Shown in pieces: positions 1 to 10,983 of a stretch of 64,000 nucleotides of DNA. The notes under the pieces are model-generated. The model searched no databases, was not told the DNA's origin, and was given only the letters and a program-made list of their open reading frames with translations. The stretch is from contig NC_080546.1 in assembly GCF_028640845.1 (NCBI RefSeq), forward strand, positions 71,839,051 through 71,903,050, written 5' to 3'. This DNA comes from Ahaetulla prasina (lineage: Eukaryota; Chordata; Lepidosauria; Squamata; Colubridae). Both the position numbers and the translations under genes were made by a program. Position 1 is the stretch's first letter; each line of letters begins with the position of its first letter.

Positions 1-834
1 ATTTTTAAAATGGACTGTAAGAAGAACGGACATTAAATGTTACGGCAATTGAAGAAATATATAAGTGATGAAAATTTGAGTTCGAGAAGATGGACTGTAA
101 TTTGAGAAATGGATTTATGAAATTTGAAGGAATATACAAGTGGAAAAAAAATTAAATTTGAGAAGATGGATTAATTTTAAAAATAGACTGTAAGAAGAAG
201 TAATATGTGAAGTTGGTATTGCTTCTTTTCTTTTTTTCTTTTTATTATTCTTTCCTATCTCTTTATTTTTATTGTGAGGGGATCTAAAGTTTCAAATTTT
301 TAAAGGTGGGAGGTTATGTATATTTTGTATACTTTAGCTTGTGATTGTTGGTCATAATACCCGGTATTTGCTCTGGGAAGTCTGGGGGGGGGGGAAAAGG
401 GGGGGGAAATGATACATGGATTGATTATTAATGTACAGTAATTTTTGAAGATATGAAATTAAAATTTAAAATGATATTGGGGATGCTCGACTGCCATTTC
501 AGAAAGAAAAGGAGAGAGGAGTAGAAGGAGAAAGAAAGTAGGTAGGAAAGAGTAGAGAAGGAGGAGGGGAATAAGAAGGTTAGATAGGGTGGAAGAAGGG
601 AGGAGTGGAGAAGGAGGAGAGGAAGTAGTAAAGTGAAGGAGATGAAGGATGGGAAAGTAGTAGAGGGTAGAGAGGGAAGTTGTGAAGAAAGGAAGTGGCA
701 ATCGGGCAGGCCTGAATTAGTAATAAATAAAAATTAATGATTAATGATGGATAATAGTTTGTACATAAATATGATGTTGGAAAATGGAAATAAAAATTAT
801 TTTTTTAAAAAAAACAAATATATCAAAAGAGGGA
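1..834. other. Unassigned AT- and purine-rich stretch, possible LINE 3' remnant
   Basis: No supported gene. Positions 20-200 repeat short phrases around gaagatggactgtaa. Positions 375-412 carry G runs preceded by gggaagtctgggg, resembling the G-rich 3' end of the compact element at 30651-33895, so an old 3' UTR of a related LINE is possible. Positions 501-698 contain no C on the plus strand. Confidence 0.35.
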
Positions 835-2158
835 AACACTCATGGGATCACCAGTGTTAGGAGTCATAGCTAAGACTATGATGCAATGTCTAGTAGCAGT
901 AACAATTTCACACATACAAGTGAAAATATGGTTCTGCTATTTAGATGATACTTTCATCATAATAAAAAGAAGCTATTAGAGAAGTCAATCAACACATCAA
1001 GAAAATAATAAAATTTACAGGAGAACAAGGAATTTCTGGATATTGTCATTAGCAGAAGAAGCAATGGCAAATTAGAGACCCAGGTTTCTGAAAAACAATG
1101 TTCATTAACAAAGCGTTTTACTATCAAATCCACAACCCAAACATCCTTAAAAGGAACTGTATACAAACATTATTCAGACAAGCATAAATAAACTGCAATA
1201 ACTTGGTATACCAAAAAGAGAACACATATTGCCTACAGAATATTTTCCATTTTAATGGATGCTCAACATTTTAATGGATGCCCAACCTAATAAAAAAGTA
1301 CCTAACCATACAACCCACAGCAATACAAGCATTATAACCTTCAAAAAGGACAATGTACTTATACATCAAAAAATATAATGATAGTCTATTTGAGTGGGCA
1401 GCTATAACAAATTTAATGAAATAAAGAAATGAAAATATTGCAGGACAACAAACTGTACTATAGTCCCTCTGCATTATTGTAGCACATAAACCAACAATCT
1501 GCCTCCAAGCAAACCAAACTCCCTGTTAAGCAATCCAAAAGATCCAATAACCAAAGAAATAAAATCAGGATTCATCTACAGCATACAATGAAAGAATTGT
1601 AACAGCCATTATGTAGGTCAGACGGGCAGAAGACAAGCACACTGTATGCAAACAAACTGGCAGTCAGAACATATAATGAAAGCACCTTAAGTTCATAACA
1701 GGACAGATTTAACAGAACCATTTTCAATTGGGAAACTGAACATCTTAGTTCAAGGAAATGTAAAATGCTAAGGAATTTCTACAAGCTTGATACTCAGACA
1801 AATCAATAATCAATAGACATGTAGAAATAAACCCCACTCACATAACATTTTACAAACACAGTCAAAACCATAGGAAGTAAACAAATCTCCTAGAACAGGG
1901 GTCTTTGCTGGCTGGGGAATTCTGGGAATTGAAGTCTGCCAGGCTTAAAGTTGCCAAGGTTGGAGACCCCTGTCCTAGAACACATCCCAGTACCAGTGCT
2001 TCCTCCTCCCCAGGAGTCAACACACTCAAAGAAGCACTAGATAAACAATCAGGAAGAAACCATATCCTAATTAAGGCACCATAAAGAAGGAAAATACAAT
2101 AAGACAGGCAGGTCAAACTACTATGTATAAACATCCAATAAAACTCACTGTCCTTCAT
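835..2158 (+). mobile_element. Penelope-like retroelement, degenerate
   Basis: Seen: with frameshifts, the plus strand encodes GSPVLGVIAK followed by WFCYLDDTFIIIK (reverse-transcriptase catalytic Y-x-D-D box, 929-967), then EFLDIVISRRSNGKLET and KGTVYKHYSDKHK. About 650 bp further on CNSHYVGQTGRRQAH (1599-1643) is the GIY-YIG-type endonuclease signature. Known: RT plus GIY-YIG in this order is the hallmark of Penelope-like elements. The copy carries many stops and a 19-bp tandem duplication at 1248-1285, so it is dead. A 77-bp hAT MITE interrupts it at 1896-1972. Both element ends are uncertain by tens of bases. Confidence 0.8.
1896..1972. mobile_element. hAT MITE, 77 bp
   Basis: Begins CAGGGGTC and ends GACCCCTG, flanked by a perfect 8-bp target duplication tcctagaa (1888-1895 and 1973-1980). 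The 8-bp duplication and CAGGGG ends identify a hAT-family non-autonomous element. It sits inside the Penelope-like element and is therefore younger than it. Confidence 0.9.
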
Positions 2159-2269
2159 ATTGATGATTAGCTAATATGATAATAAAATATCTACAGGAGA
2201 AAAACCAAATTAAGAGAGCACTAAGAACCCAACAATTCAACCTTGAATAACATATATTGTCTTCTATTG

Positions 2270-2404
2270 CAGGGGTCTCCAACCTTGGTCCCTTTAAGAC
2301 TTGTGGACTTCAATTCCCAGAGTCCCTCAGCCAGCAAAGCTGGCTGAGGAACTCTGGGAGTTGAAGTCCACAAGTCTTAAAGGGACCAAGGTTGGAGACC
2401 CCTG
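2270..2404. mobile_element. Foldback hAT MITE, 135 bp
   Basis: An almost perfect inverted repeat: arms of about 66 bp around a 3-nt centre, ends CAGGGGTCTCC and GGAGACCCCTG. The 8-bp target duplication ttctattg is exact (2262-2269, 2405-2412). It has no coding capacity and would need a hAT transposase from elsewhere. Confidence 0.92.
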
Positions 2405-2412
2405 TTCTATTG

Positions 2413-2488
2413 GACAAGTTTTAAGAAGATATTGGACAACCATTTGTCTAAAATAGTATACAGTTTCCTGCCTGGGCAAGGGGTTGGA
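2413..2488 (+). mobile_element. CR1 LINE 3' end, left piece
   Basis: Matches the conserved CR1 tail seen repeatedly in this window: ttttaagaagat, ccatttgtct, tttcctgcctgggcaagg, ggttggact. The hAT MITE immediately to its left carries an 8-bp target duplication overlapping this sequence. It is split from its last 58 bp by the TIR element at 2489-3008. Confidence 0.75.
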
Positions 2489-3008
2489 CTACTGTGTTTC
2501 TCCCCAAAATAAGGCCCTGTCTTATTTTTTCCCCCATCAAAAAAGGCACCAGGTCTTATTTTCGGGGGGGATGTCATCCACTAACTCACTTCATTTGCAC
2601 ATGTTACCCCTGGCCTCTTTTCCTCTATCAGAGGCCTCTGGATCGATCCAGAGCTCTGTTATTGGCTACAGAGGCCTTCAGGAAAGGCCTTTAGGAAAGG
2701 CCTCTTCAGCCGATAACAGAGCTCTGGATTGATATTGGCTACAGAGGCTGTCAGGAAAGCCTTGCTGGCTGCAGTAAAAGAAAAGGGTTGCGGTGTGCAA
2801 GGCCTGGCTGCAACTATCCAAATGTTAGTAATAGAGCAGCTCCACCCCATCATCCCCACCCTAGCTTAATTTTTACCTGTGCACCCTGAAGTGGGTGGGG
2901 TATTAACTAGGGCTTATTTTGTGGGGAGGGCTTATATTGGGTGCACATGTAAAAATCAAGCTAAGACTCACTTTCTGAGTAGCTCCTATTTTCGGGAAAA
3001 CATGGCAG
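2489..3008. mobile_element. TIR DNA-transposon-like repeat inserted in CR1
   Basis: Left end actgtgtttctccccaaaa and the inverted right end (complement of ttttcgggaaaacatggcagt) form imperfect terminal inverted repeats. The interior has mirrored phrases such as ggtcttattttcggg and gagggcttatat, and inverted GATCCAGAGCTCTGTTATTGGC blocks. Removing it restores a continuous CR1 tail. No transposase is encoded; the superfamily is not assigned because the target duplication is unclear. Confidence 0.65.
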
Positions 3009-3066
3009 TCTCTAGAAGACTTCCAAGGTCTTTTCCAAGTCTGTTATTTTGTTCTGTTCTGTTCTG
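3009..3066 (+). mobile_element. CR1 LINE 3' end, right piece
   Basis: Continues the fragment 2413-2488: ctagaagacttccaaggtc followed by a short (TTCTG)n tail, the usual CR1 3' terminus here. Confidence 0.72.
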
Positions 3067-3451
3067 ACTATGAAAATATAAAAACTTTACTAATAGCAGA
3101 GACATCCATAAAGGTTCAATGTGTCCCCAATCTTACTACATGTTTCTGTCTTGTATCAAATGGAGAAATTTGCTTTAAATTAGTAAAATACTATAATTAT
3201 GTGGTTGGAGCATGAGTTAGAAGAATCTAGGCAGCTTTTACAGTTTTACTCAAAGAAATTAGTAAGTGACTATTTTCACACCATGGAACAGTGACCAAAT
3301 AATATCTGCAGATTAAACCGCTATTAAAAGCAAAGGAGTAGGAGACAATAAAAAGAAGATCATCTTGTGAATGAATCTTACTATTAGATTCAGTAAAACT
3401 TGACATTTCAAAATACAATATATTATTTGTGTTTCATAGAATCCATAGATA

Positions 3452-3600
3452 TAGAATAGAATAGAATAGAATTTTATTGGCCAAGTGTGATTGGACACAC
3501 AAGGAATTTGTCTTGGTGCATATGCTCTCAGTGTACATAAAAGAAAAGATACGTTCATCAAGGTACAACATTTACAACACAATTGATGATCAATATATCA
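3452..3600 (-). mobile_element. Rex1-type LINE 3' terminus with AGAAT tail
   Basis: (AGAAT)n then attttattggccaagtgtg, acacaaggaatttgtcttgg and tctcagtgtacataaaag. The same block follows the last Rex1 codons at 51636-51960, which identifies it as a 5'-truncated Rex1 tail on the minus strand. Confidence 0.65.
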
Positions 3601-4258
3601 ATATAAATCATAATATAAATCAAATATTGTATGTTTTAAAAGATTTATTTCTATTACTTTTTGGAATCTGTTGTTTAAAAATTTTAAATTGTTCTTTGCT
3701 ATATTGTATGCACTTAAGTTGAATGTTGATGCTTAAAATATTTCATTGAGATAATCCAAATAGGTGTTGCATGATTAGGGTATGAAGCTCTTTTTATCTA
3801 TTTGCCAATTTTGCAAGCTTAAAAGAACAATAGGTTTGTAACTTCAACAGATAACACAATTTTTTTTACAAGATTCACAAGATATCATTCTTTTCAAAAA
3901 AAGATGATTTAAACCCCTCAATCAATATTCTGACAATAGATAACACAATGAGCTGGATGATTTATGAAAGAAGAAGGGCATATTTATGAAAATATCCTCC
4001 ACTGGAATTTACTTGTAATAATGCATACATCAAGATGCTCTCGAGTTGGCATCGTAATGCCCCGTAGATACTGATTTTTTTTTTCTGAATGAAAATAACC
4101 ATGTTATACTATTTGCAATGACAAGCAATTTAAACTGAAGCAGCAATTTATGAAGACATAATTAAAATATAATAACTATAGGTATTGTGTGCTTGAAAGA
4201 AATAACATGTATATGAGACAAATTCATTATTATAGAAAGGAGAAAAAGTTAATAGTAC

Positions 4259-4285
4259 CTTCCTCTCTCCATAATATGTTAGCAA
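4259..4285 (-). CDS. FSTL5: FSTL5 27-nt microexon
   Basis: On the minus strand a long pyrimidine-rich tract and a TGCTGCAG acceptor precede TTGCTAACATATTATGG..., followed after 27 nt by the donor GTACTA. With the C carried over from the exon at 20196-20330 this reads L-A-N-I-L-W-R-E-E and leaves a G for the next codon, so it is symmetric (phase 1/1) and skipping keeps the frame. The peptide is exactly what I recall following SARKT in FSTL4 and FSTL5 (ANILWREEG). It is far below gene-finder size limits. The next coding exon (expected to start GLGIGNMFY or similar) was not found between 1 and 4258, so it probably lies outside the window. Confidence 0.88.
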
Positions 4286-5094
4286 CTGCAGCATGTAAGG
4301 GAGAAAGAACAGAAGAAAAATGAAGAATAAAAATAATTAAGAGTGATACTGCACAAATGAGTCTGATATATTTTACTCATGTACTTGTATATTTTTAAAA
4401 AATCTGTATATTGTTCGTTACTTATATATATATTATTTTTTATAACTGGCATTTACTTCATTTTGGCAATTTTTAATAGAAATTATATGTGGTCAAATGT
4501 AAACATTATCTTTATTTAGTTATTTTTCAAACAAACATATAAACGTTAGGAATATTTATGCTGCCTCTTGCTTTAAAATGACCAGTAAAATTTAGAAACG
4601 AAGACTTAATTATAATTCATGTAGATATATCCACCTTTGAAATTGCATTTCAGACTGTTGGAATGAATAAGATTTATATGAAGGTCTTTGGATTTTTCTG
4701 ATACAAAACAATTACACAAAAATGTGTTTATGTGTATGTTTAACATTTAATGTTATGTGTACATTTAAACAAAATAATCAAATTGAAATTGTAATTCGTG
4801 ACATTTGGCTTCTAACATTTGGCAAAGGGAAAGAAAAGAAATCTCAATTTATATATATACTTTTATAAACTCAGTGCATAATTACTGTTTATTTATTTAT
4901 TTATTGATTGATTGATTGATTGAGTCATTCATTCATTACATTTGGTGCTGTCCAAATACAAAATACTTTAAGGTCACAATGTAAACAAACTCACAATACA
5001 GTGGACAACTTAAAAACTGTATAAGAAACGACAACACTCTCCCAAAGTAGAACAGAGGGGAAAAAAGAACAAGATGATTAATAGTATTTCAATA
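4286..5094. other. FSTL5 intron, mostly unassigned AT-rich sequence
   Basis: No gene. Contains TTTA and TTGA tetranucleotide runs at about 4888-4922, followed by a possible old LINE or SINE 3' end (to about 5060) that I could not name. Confidence 0.5.
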
Positions 5095-6393
5095 TGTTGA
5101 AGGGAAGATTCTGGAAAAGATAATCAAGCAACCAATCACCAAACACCTAGAAGCAAACAAAGTAATAACCAAAAGCCAACATGGGTTTGTCAAAAACAGA
5201 TCATGCGACTAATCTTATTGCATTCTTTGACAAAGTGACAAAATTAGTGGACCAAGGAATGCTGTCGATATAATTTACTTGGACTTCAGTAAAGCATTTG
5301 ATAAAGTAGACCATAACCTACTACTAGATAAAGTAGAAAAATGTGGGTTAGACAGCACCATCACCATATGGATTCGTAACTGGCTAACCAACCGCACTCA
5401 ACGTGTAGTCCTCAACAGAACTATATCCACATGGAGGGAAGTATGCAGTGGAGTACCCCAAGGCTCTGTTTTAGGCCCAGTACTCTTCAACATCTTCATT
5501 AATGACTTGGACGAGGGGATAGATGGGGAACTCATCAAATTTGCAGATGACACCAAGCTGGCAGGAATAGCCAACACTCCAGAAGATAGGCTCAAGATAC
5601 AGGAAGATTACAGACTAGAACATTGGGCGCTATTTAACAAAATGAAATTCAACAGTGAAAAAAGTAAGGTTCTACATTTAGGCAAAAAAAATAAAATGCA
5701 CAGGTACCGGATATGTGGTACCTTGCTCAATAGTAGTAACTGTGAGAGGGATCTTGGAGTCCTAGTGGACAACCATTTAGATATGAGCCAGCAGTGTGCA
5801 GCAGCTGCCAAAAAAGCCAACACAGTTCTGGGCTGCATAAACAGAGGGATAGAATCAAGATCACGTGAAGTGTTAATACCACTTTATAATGCCTTGTGGT
5901 AAGGTCACACTTGGAATATTGCATTCAGTTTTGGTCACCACGATGTAAAAAAGATGTGGAGACTCTAGAAAGAGTACAGTGAAAGCAACAAAGATGATTA
6001 GGGGACTTGACGCTAAAATGTATGAAGAAAGGTTGCAGTAACTGGGTATGTCTAGTTTAATGAAAATAAGGACCAAGGTGACATGATAGCAGTGTTCCAA
6101 TATCTCAGGGGCTGCCACAAAGAAGTGGGAGTCAAGCTATTCTCCAAAGAAGCAATGGGTGGAAACTAATCAAGGAGAGAAGCAATCTAGAACTAAAGGG
6201 AAATTTCCTGACAGCTAGAACAATTAATCAGTGGAACAACTTGCATCCAGAAGTAGTGAATGCTCCAACATTGGAAGTTTTTAAGAAGATGTTGGATAAA
6301 CATTTGTCTGAAGTGGTGTAGGTTTTCCTGCCTAGGCAGGGGCTTGGACTAGAAAACATCCAAGGTCCCTTTCAACTCTGTTATTCTGTATTC
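5095..6393 (+). mobile_element. CR1 LINE, 5'-truncated, reverse transcriptase and 3' end
   Basis: Encodes a 207-residue open stretch (5279-5902) with CR1 RT motifs in order: MDFSKAFDKVDHNLLLDKVE, VCSGVPQGSVLGPVLFNIF and KFADDTKLAGIAN (the catalytic A-D-D motif). Upstream, NKVITKSQHGFVK-like codons are readable with stops; downstream the frame breaks near 5902, then [12 protein letters not shown] and RRATKM-like codons reappear. It ends with the CR1 tail tttcctgcctaggcagg and a short TTCTGTA repeat. Non-functional. Confidence 0.9.
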
Positions 6394-6458
6394 TGTATTT
6401 GTATGCAGTTAGTATAAAAGAAATGCTTTAGAAATTAAGCTCCTAAAATCCATTAATG

Positions 6459-6848
6459 CAGGTAGTTCTTGATTTATAACAATTCAATTAGAGACGGTTC
6501 AAAGTTACAAAAGCACTGAAAAAAGTGATTTATGACTGTTTTTCACATGACAATGTAGTGTCCCTATGGTCATGTGACACAATTCAGATGCTTGGCAACT
6601 GGCTCATATTTACGATGGTTGCAGTGTCCCGGGGTCATGTGATCTCCTTTTGTAAACTTCTGGCAACCAAAGTCAATGAGGACGTCAGATTCACTTAACA
6701 ATTGTGTTACTAATTTAACAACTGCAATGATTCACTTAAGAACTGTGGCAAGAAAGGTTGTAAAATGGGACAAAATTCACTTAACAAATGTGTCACATAA
6801 CAATAAAAAAGTTGGGCTCAATTGTTGTTATAAGTTGAGGACTACCTG
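6459..6848. mobile_element. TIR non-autonomous DNA element, 390 bp
   Basis: Ends CAGGTAGTTCTTGATTTATAAC and, inverted, CAGGTAGTCCTCAACTTATAAC: 22-bp terminal inverted repeats with a few differences. No coding capacity. Related degenerate copies appear at 20704-21090 and 36745-36925. The target duplication is not clear, so the superfamily is left open. Confidence 0.75.
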
Positions 6849-6868
6849 TAATATCAAATATTGTAAAA

Positions 6869-6897
6869 ATGTGTGTGTGTGTATGTGTGTATGTGTG

Positions 6898-6948
<51 letters not shown>
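6869..6948. repeat. Microsatellite (TG)n then (GA)n
   Basis: About 30 bp of TG-rich repeats followed by about 48 bp of uninterrupted GA. It abuts the TIR element, so slippage may have started at its edge. Confidence 0.95.
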
Positions 6949-6951
<3 letters not shown>

Positions 6952-7816
6952 AATGTATCAAAATATATAAAGAAACTCTCAACCTCAGAAGAGTTGAAAG
7001 TTCAATCCTAGGCAGCAACAGATATCAGGGCATACAGAGAAAATATCTCCAGTAAACTGTGTAGGTATCGCAAAAATGGCCTATTTCCAAGAAATTGACA
7101 GATTCACATAATTAATCTATTCATATCATTTAACTATTTTGCTTATCATTTATTCAGTTGTGAAGATTTGAATTTCCATGAAATCTACTGAATGCAGAAT
7201 GTTTAGGCTTTTGTACATTTTTATTCCTTCTATGTTAGAGGATATACATTTATTACTTTCTTACTTGATTCAAGTTGGCTCCTGTTTCTCTTTCATAATC
7301 TGGACCACATGTCTCAGTATTATTAAATTTGCCAATTCAGTTAAAATTTTGAAACTAATATTAGATTAAACCTTGAACATGGAAAATTATTCAAGTTATT
7401 TAAATTATAAATGATATCTGAGAGAGTTTGATACAAATTATTTATTGTAGTTTCATAAGGCCTTAATTGATTCCTGATATCAAATCACAACAGATGCCAA
7501 TTTTCCCAGTTGAACAGCTATTTAAAGTAGAAGTTGGGAAATAATTCTTGTTCAATAAATGTTATTCCAGAGTAAATCTAATTAAATATGATTCTTATAT
7601 TAACATCATTATTATGCTAAGTCTGAAAAATTTAAAATATGATTTTTTTTTTATTCCAAAGACCCATATGCTACTGCTTCTTTTCCTAGAGAAATTTAGT
7701 GGTTGACTATCTACTCTAAAAGTGAAATGAAACCAAACAAAAGGAAGTAGCATATAATAAAGTTCACATTTTAAATATGTATGCCAAATTACTGATATTT
7801 GTAAATTTGAAGAAAG

Positions 7817-7875
<59 letters not shown>

Positions 7876-7880
7876 CAGAC

Positions 7881-7911
<31 letters not shown>

Positions 7912-7928
7912 CACACACACACACACAC
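7817..7928. repeat. Compound microsatellite GATA-GACA-CA
   Basis: About 14 GATA units, then GACA units, then about 9 CA units. A further GACA-like stretch (8315-8345) continues on the other side of the TIR element at 7929-8313. GATA/GACA is the motif of the Bkm satellite first described from snakes. Confidence 0.95.
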
Positions 7929-8313
7929 CATATTTTTCGGCATATAAAACACATCTCCCCCCGCAAAAGAGGGTGAAAATTTGGGTGTGTCCGAATGTAC
8001 ACTGAATGTACACCGAATGTAGCCCCGCCCAGCCTCTGAAACGAAGGTTTCAGAAGCTGAAAAAAGCTGCTGAAATCTCTGTTTTAGAAGCTGAAAAAAA
8101 AGCCTTTGAAACCTCTGTTTGAGAGGCTGGAAAAAAAGCAAGTCCCAGAGCTCACAACCAACGAATCTGTTGATAAAGTTCACCTCTGGGAACAGCTGAT
8201 TGGGGTATTCCGGGAGGCCAATCCACCCGCCAATCAGCTTTTTTCTCACTTTCCTCCCCAAAAACTAAGGTGTGGTTATACTCAGGTGCATCTTATATTC
8301 CAAAAACTACAGT
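7929..8313. mobile_element. TIR DNA-transposon-like repeat inside microsatellite
   Basis: Left end atatttttcggcatataaaa and right end (inverted) tagtttttggaatataagat are imperfect terminal inverted repeats. The interior holds repeated gaagctgaaaaaa phrases. No transposase. It interrupts the GATA/GACA array, which continues after it. Confidence 0.65.
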
Positions 8314-8699
8314 AGATAGACAGGCAGACAGACACGCAGACAAAGAGAAAGAAGAGAGAGAAGAGAGAAATATATCAGTACAGATTCAAGATTGGCAGAT
8401 AGAACCAACTTTATGTTTCATTATATTATTGTAGCAGGTATCCTTTTCGTGCCATCTGGAAAATCTTTCCAACTATCAAAAACATGACAAATGTGTAAGA
8501 CAAGTTGGATCCTTCCTCATCATTTGGGTTCTATATTATGTTTTGTTGCATGTCCCACTAGTAATTAGAGCTATCAAATCTGGATTGCCAAGATTTGGAT
8601 AAACATTATATAGCGGCAAAATAGTACAGAGAATGCTGTTTTTTTTAAATTGATGCACATTTTTGCAACTGAGATGTGATAGTAGTTCTGCTGGTAACA

Positions 8700-9190
8700 T
8701 AGTATTATTGACTATTGCAACCCGCTCTACATGGGGCTGTCCTTGAAGAGTATCCGCAAGCTCCAGTTGGTGCAAAATGCAGCGGCCCGCACAGTTTTGT
8801 GCAGACCCTAGTGTGCACATGTATCTCTCCTGCCAGAGCTACATTGGTTGCTGATCTGTTTCTGGGTGCAATTCAAGGTGCTGGTTGTCACCTTTAAAGA
8901 TTTGGGACCAGGTTATCTGAGGGACAGTCTCCAGTCACATCTACCCGACCAATCAGAGCGAGGAGGCAGGGAATGCTGCGGGTCCTATCCCTGAAGGAGA
9001 TACGCTTGGTGGGACCCAGAAGAAGGGCCTTCTCTGTGGGGGCTCCCTCTCTCTGGAACATCATTCCCCCAGAGATTAGAACAGCCCCCACTCTAATTCT
9101 CTTCCAGAAGGTGCTGAAGATCTGGTTCTGCCAGCGGGCCTGGGGAACCCAGAGTGGGATGGAGCCCATTAAATGGCTTGTGTGATCAGC
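8700..9190 (+). mobile_element. L2-clade LINE 3' fragment, old
   Basis: Codons for ITALLATRST-like L2 C-terminal sequence: dyCNpLYMGLSLKSIRKLQLVQNAAA, then VVTFKDLGPGYLRD, and an open 70-residue frame (8973-9185) reading MLRVLSLKEIRLVGPRRRAF and FSVGAPSLWNIIPPEIR. These match the end of L2 RT seen more completely at 31335-32519. The A-rich tail is lost. Confidence 0.8.
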
Positions 9191-9688
9191 TGTCACTGGG
9201 GTAGGAGGTAGGGGGGTGGGGGTGATTTTATTACTTTAATTTATTTGATGTTTTATTAGTTTCACTGTTTTTAAATGTGGTTTCTTCTTAATCCATAAAG
9301 CCAAGTGCATTCTACTATTTATTTATGCATCAAAGCTAAGCTAACGTGATTATCTTAAATAAGGATTTAAAGTTCCTCCTGATAAAAAGAAATGTCAGCT
9401 GATTTCATTATGTATTCCAAATATGTATTCATTAATAAAAGTGTTTTTGCATAGTTGTTGCTCTGAATTTATGTCATGTGACAGAAGTTTAGGATTAAGT
9501 TTTATCTTTTACATTATATAGACATGTTCTGTACATTTAGGTTGTCTATTTCTGAATATTTGTTTAAAAATAAGGTATCAAATAACATATATATGGAACT
9601 GTAGTCTTAAATTGATACCCAATATCATTATAGTTAGAATTGCTCATATGATTGGCATGTAAACAAAAATCCTACATATCATACATAG

Positions 9689-10190
9689 CGCAGGTGATAG
9701 AGGGAGCGACTCTCCTGCGCAGGCTGCACTGGCTTCCGGTGGTCTTTCGGGTGCAATTCAAGGTGTTAGTTACCACCTTTAAAGCGCTCCATGGCATAGG
9801 ACTGGGTTACTTACGGGACCGCCTGCTGCTACCGGCGATCTCCCATCGACCAGTGCACTCCCATAGAGAGGTTCTCCTTGGGGTGCCGTCGGCCAGTCAA
9901 TGTCGGCTGGCGAGACCCAGGGGGAAGGCCTTCTCTGTGAGGGCACCAACCCTCTGGAACACGCTACCACCAGATATCCGTCAACTCCCTGATCTTCGGA
10001 CCTTTCGACACGAGCTGAAAACATTTCTGTTTCACCATGCAGGACTGGCCTAGTGGGGTTTTAATAAGGGGTTTTATTGGTTTTAAATTCTTCAATCAAC
10101 TCTAAATTTTCCTTTGTATTAATTGATTTTACTTTGACTGTAAACCGCCCTGAGTTCTTTGGGAGAAGGGTGGTATAGAAATCGAAACAA
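9689..10190 (+). mobile_element. L2-clade LINE 3' end
   Basis: Open frame of 133 residues ending in the L2 C-terminus (FKALHGIGLGYLRDRLLLPA, RGKAFSVRAPTLWNTLPPDI, FRHELKTFLF). The 3' UTR ends with the L2 hallmark taaaccgccctgagttcttt and gggagaaggg, then an ATC tail (10188-10220). Confidence 0.88.
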
Positions 10191-10220
10191 TAATCATCAT
10201 CATCATCATCATCATCATCT
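10188..10220. repeat. (ATC)n tail of L2
   Basis: About ten ATC units directly after the L2 terminus. Confidence 0.9.
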
Positions 10221-10937
10221 ATTTTATTTCTTTACTTTTTAATCACATTTATATAACCACCTTTCTTTTAATAAAATGATTCTAGACACCCTATAATAAA
10301 AATCATCATTAAAAGCTACATGTTCAAAACTACAATGAAAAGACATCAAGAATTTTATTGACAGCAAACTAGTGGAAAAACTATCTTAATAAAGTTAATA
10401 AAATACAAAATTCCTATAGTGAGAGTCCAGTATAGATGTAATTCAAATCAAGACCCTTTCACCTAGGAACGCATCACAACTATGAAGAAGTAAAAGTTAT
10501 TCAAAGCAACAGGGTAGATCAAGAGAAAAAGACAGGGGGAAAAACCCACAAAAAATCTAGCAAGGAGTTAGAATAAATCAGATTCAACCAGTTGGCTAAA
10601 TTTTAAAGATAGAAAGAAAAACAAAATATAAATTTCAAAAAGTTCAGTTAAAATCGAGGCATGTTTTTTTTTTAAACAATGATCAACAGAGAGCAAGAAT
10701 TAGAGACCAAACTTTATGGCCACTCCTACTAGGAACTGCAATCTTCAAGATTTGTTTTTCCAAGTGGGTCCATGGTCATACCAAAGTTGTCTTGGCTTTC
10801 CTAGGTGCTCCAGTTCAAATCCAGGGAGCAGCAGCACCAAAGAAACAGCTTTGGCAGCAAAATGAGCTGATAGTTAGCAGTAAAGAAAGATCACCCTGCT
10901 GTTCAATACACCATCTTGTGGGAAGTCCCAATATAAT
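10221..10937. other. FSTL5 intron, unassigned
   Basis: AT-rich sequence with no supported gene or recognised repeat. The first 60 bp (tttatataaccacctttc) might be the inverted end of another LINE. Confidence 0.5.
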
Positions 10938-10940
10938 AAT

Positions 10941-10983
<43 letters not shown>
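10938..10983. repeat. (CAA)n microsatellite at CR1 3' end
   Basis: About 14 CAA units directly abutting the 3' terminus of the minus-strand CR1. Confidence 0.93.

Noticed and set aside
1..4258. Next downstream FSTL5 exon after the microexon
   Set aside because: No stretch reads as the expected GxGxNMFYVF-type segment with an acceptor; probably outside the window.
7595..8261. Open frames of 135-165 residues with SIYLSIYL and CVCVCV repeats
   Set aside because: Translations of the GATA/GACA/CA microsatellite plus the adjoining TIR element.
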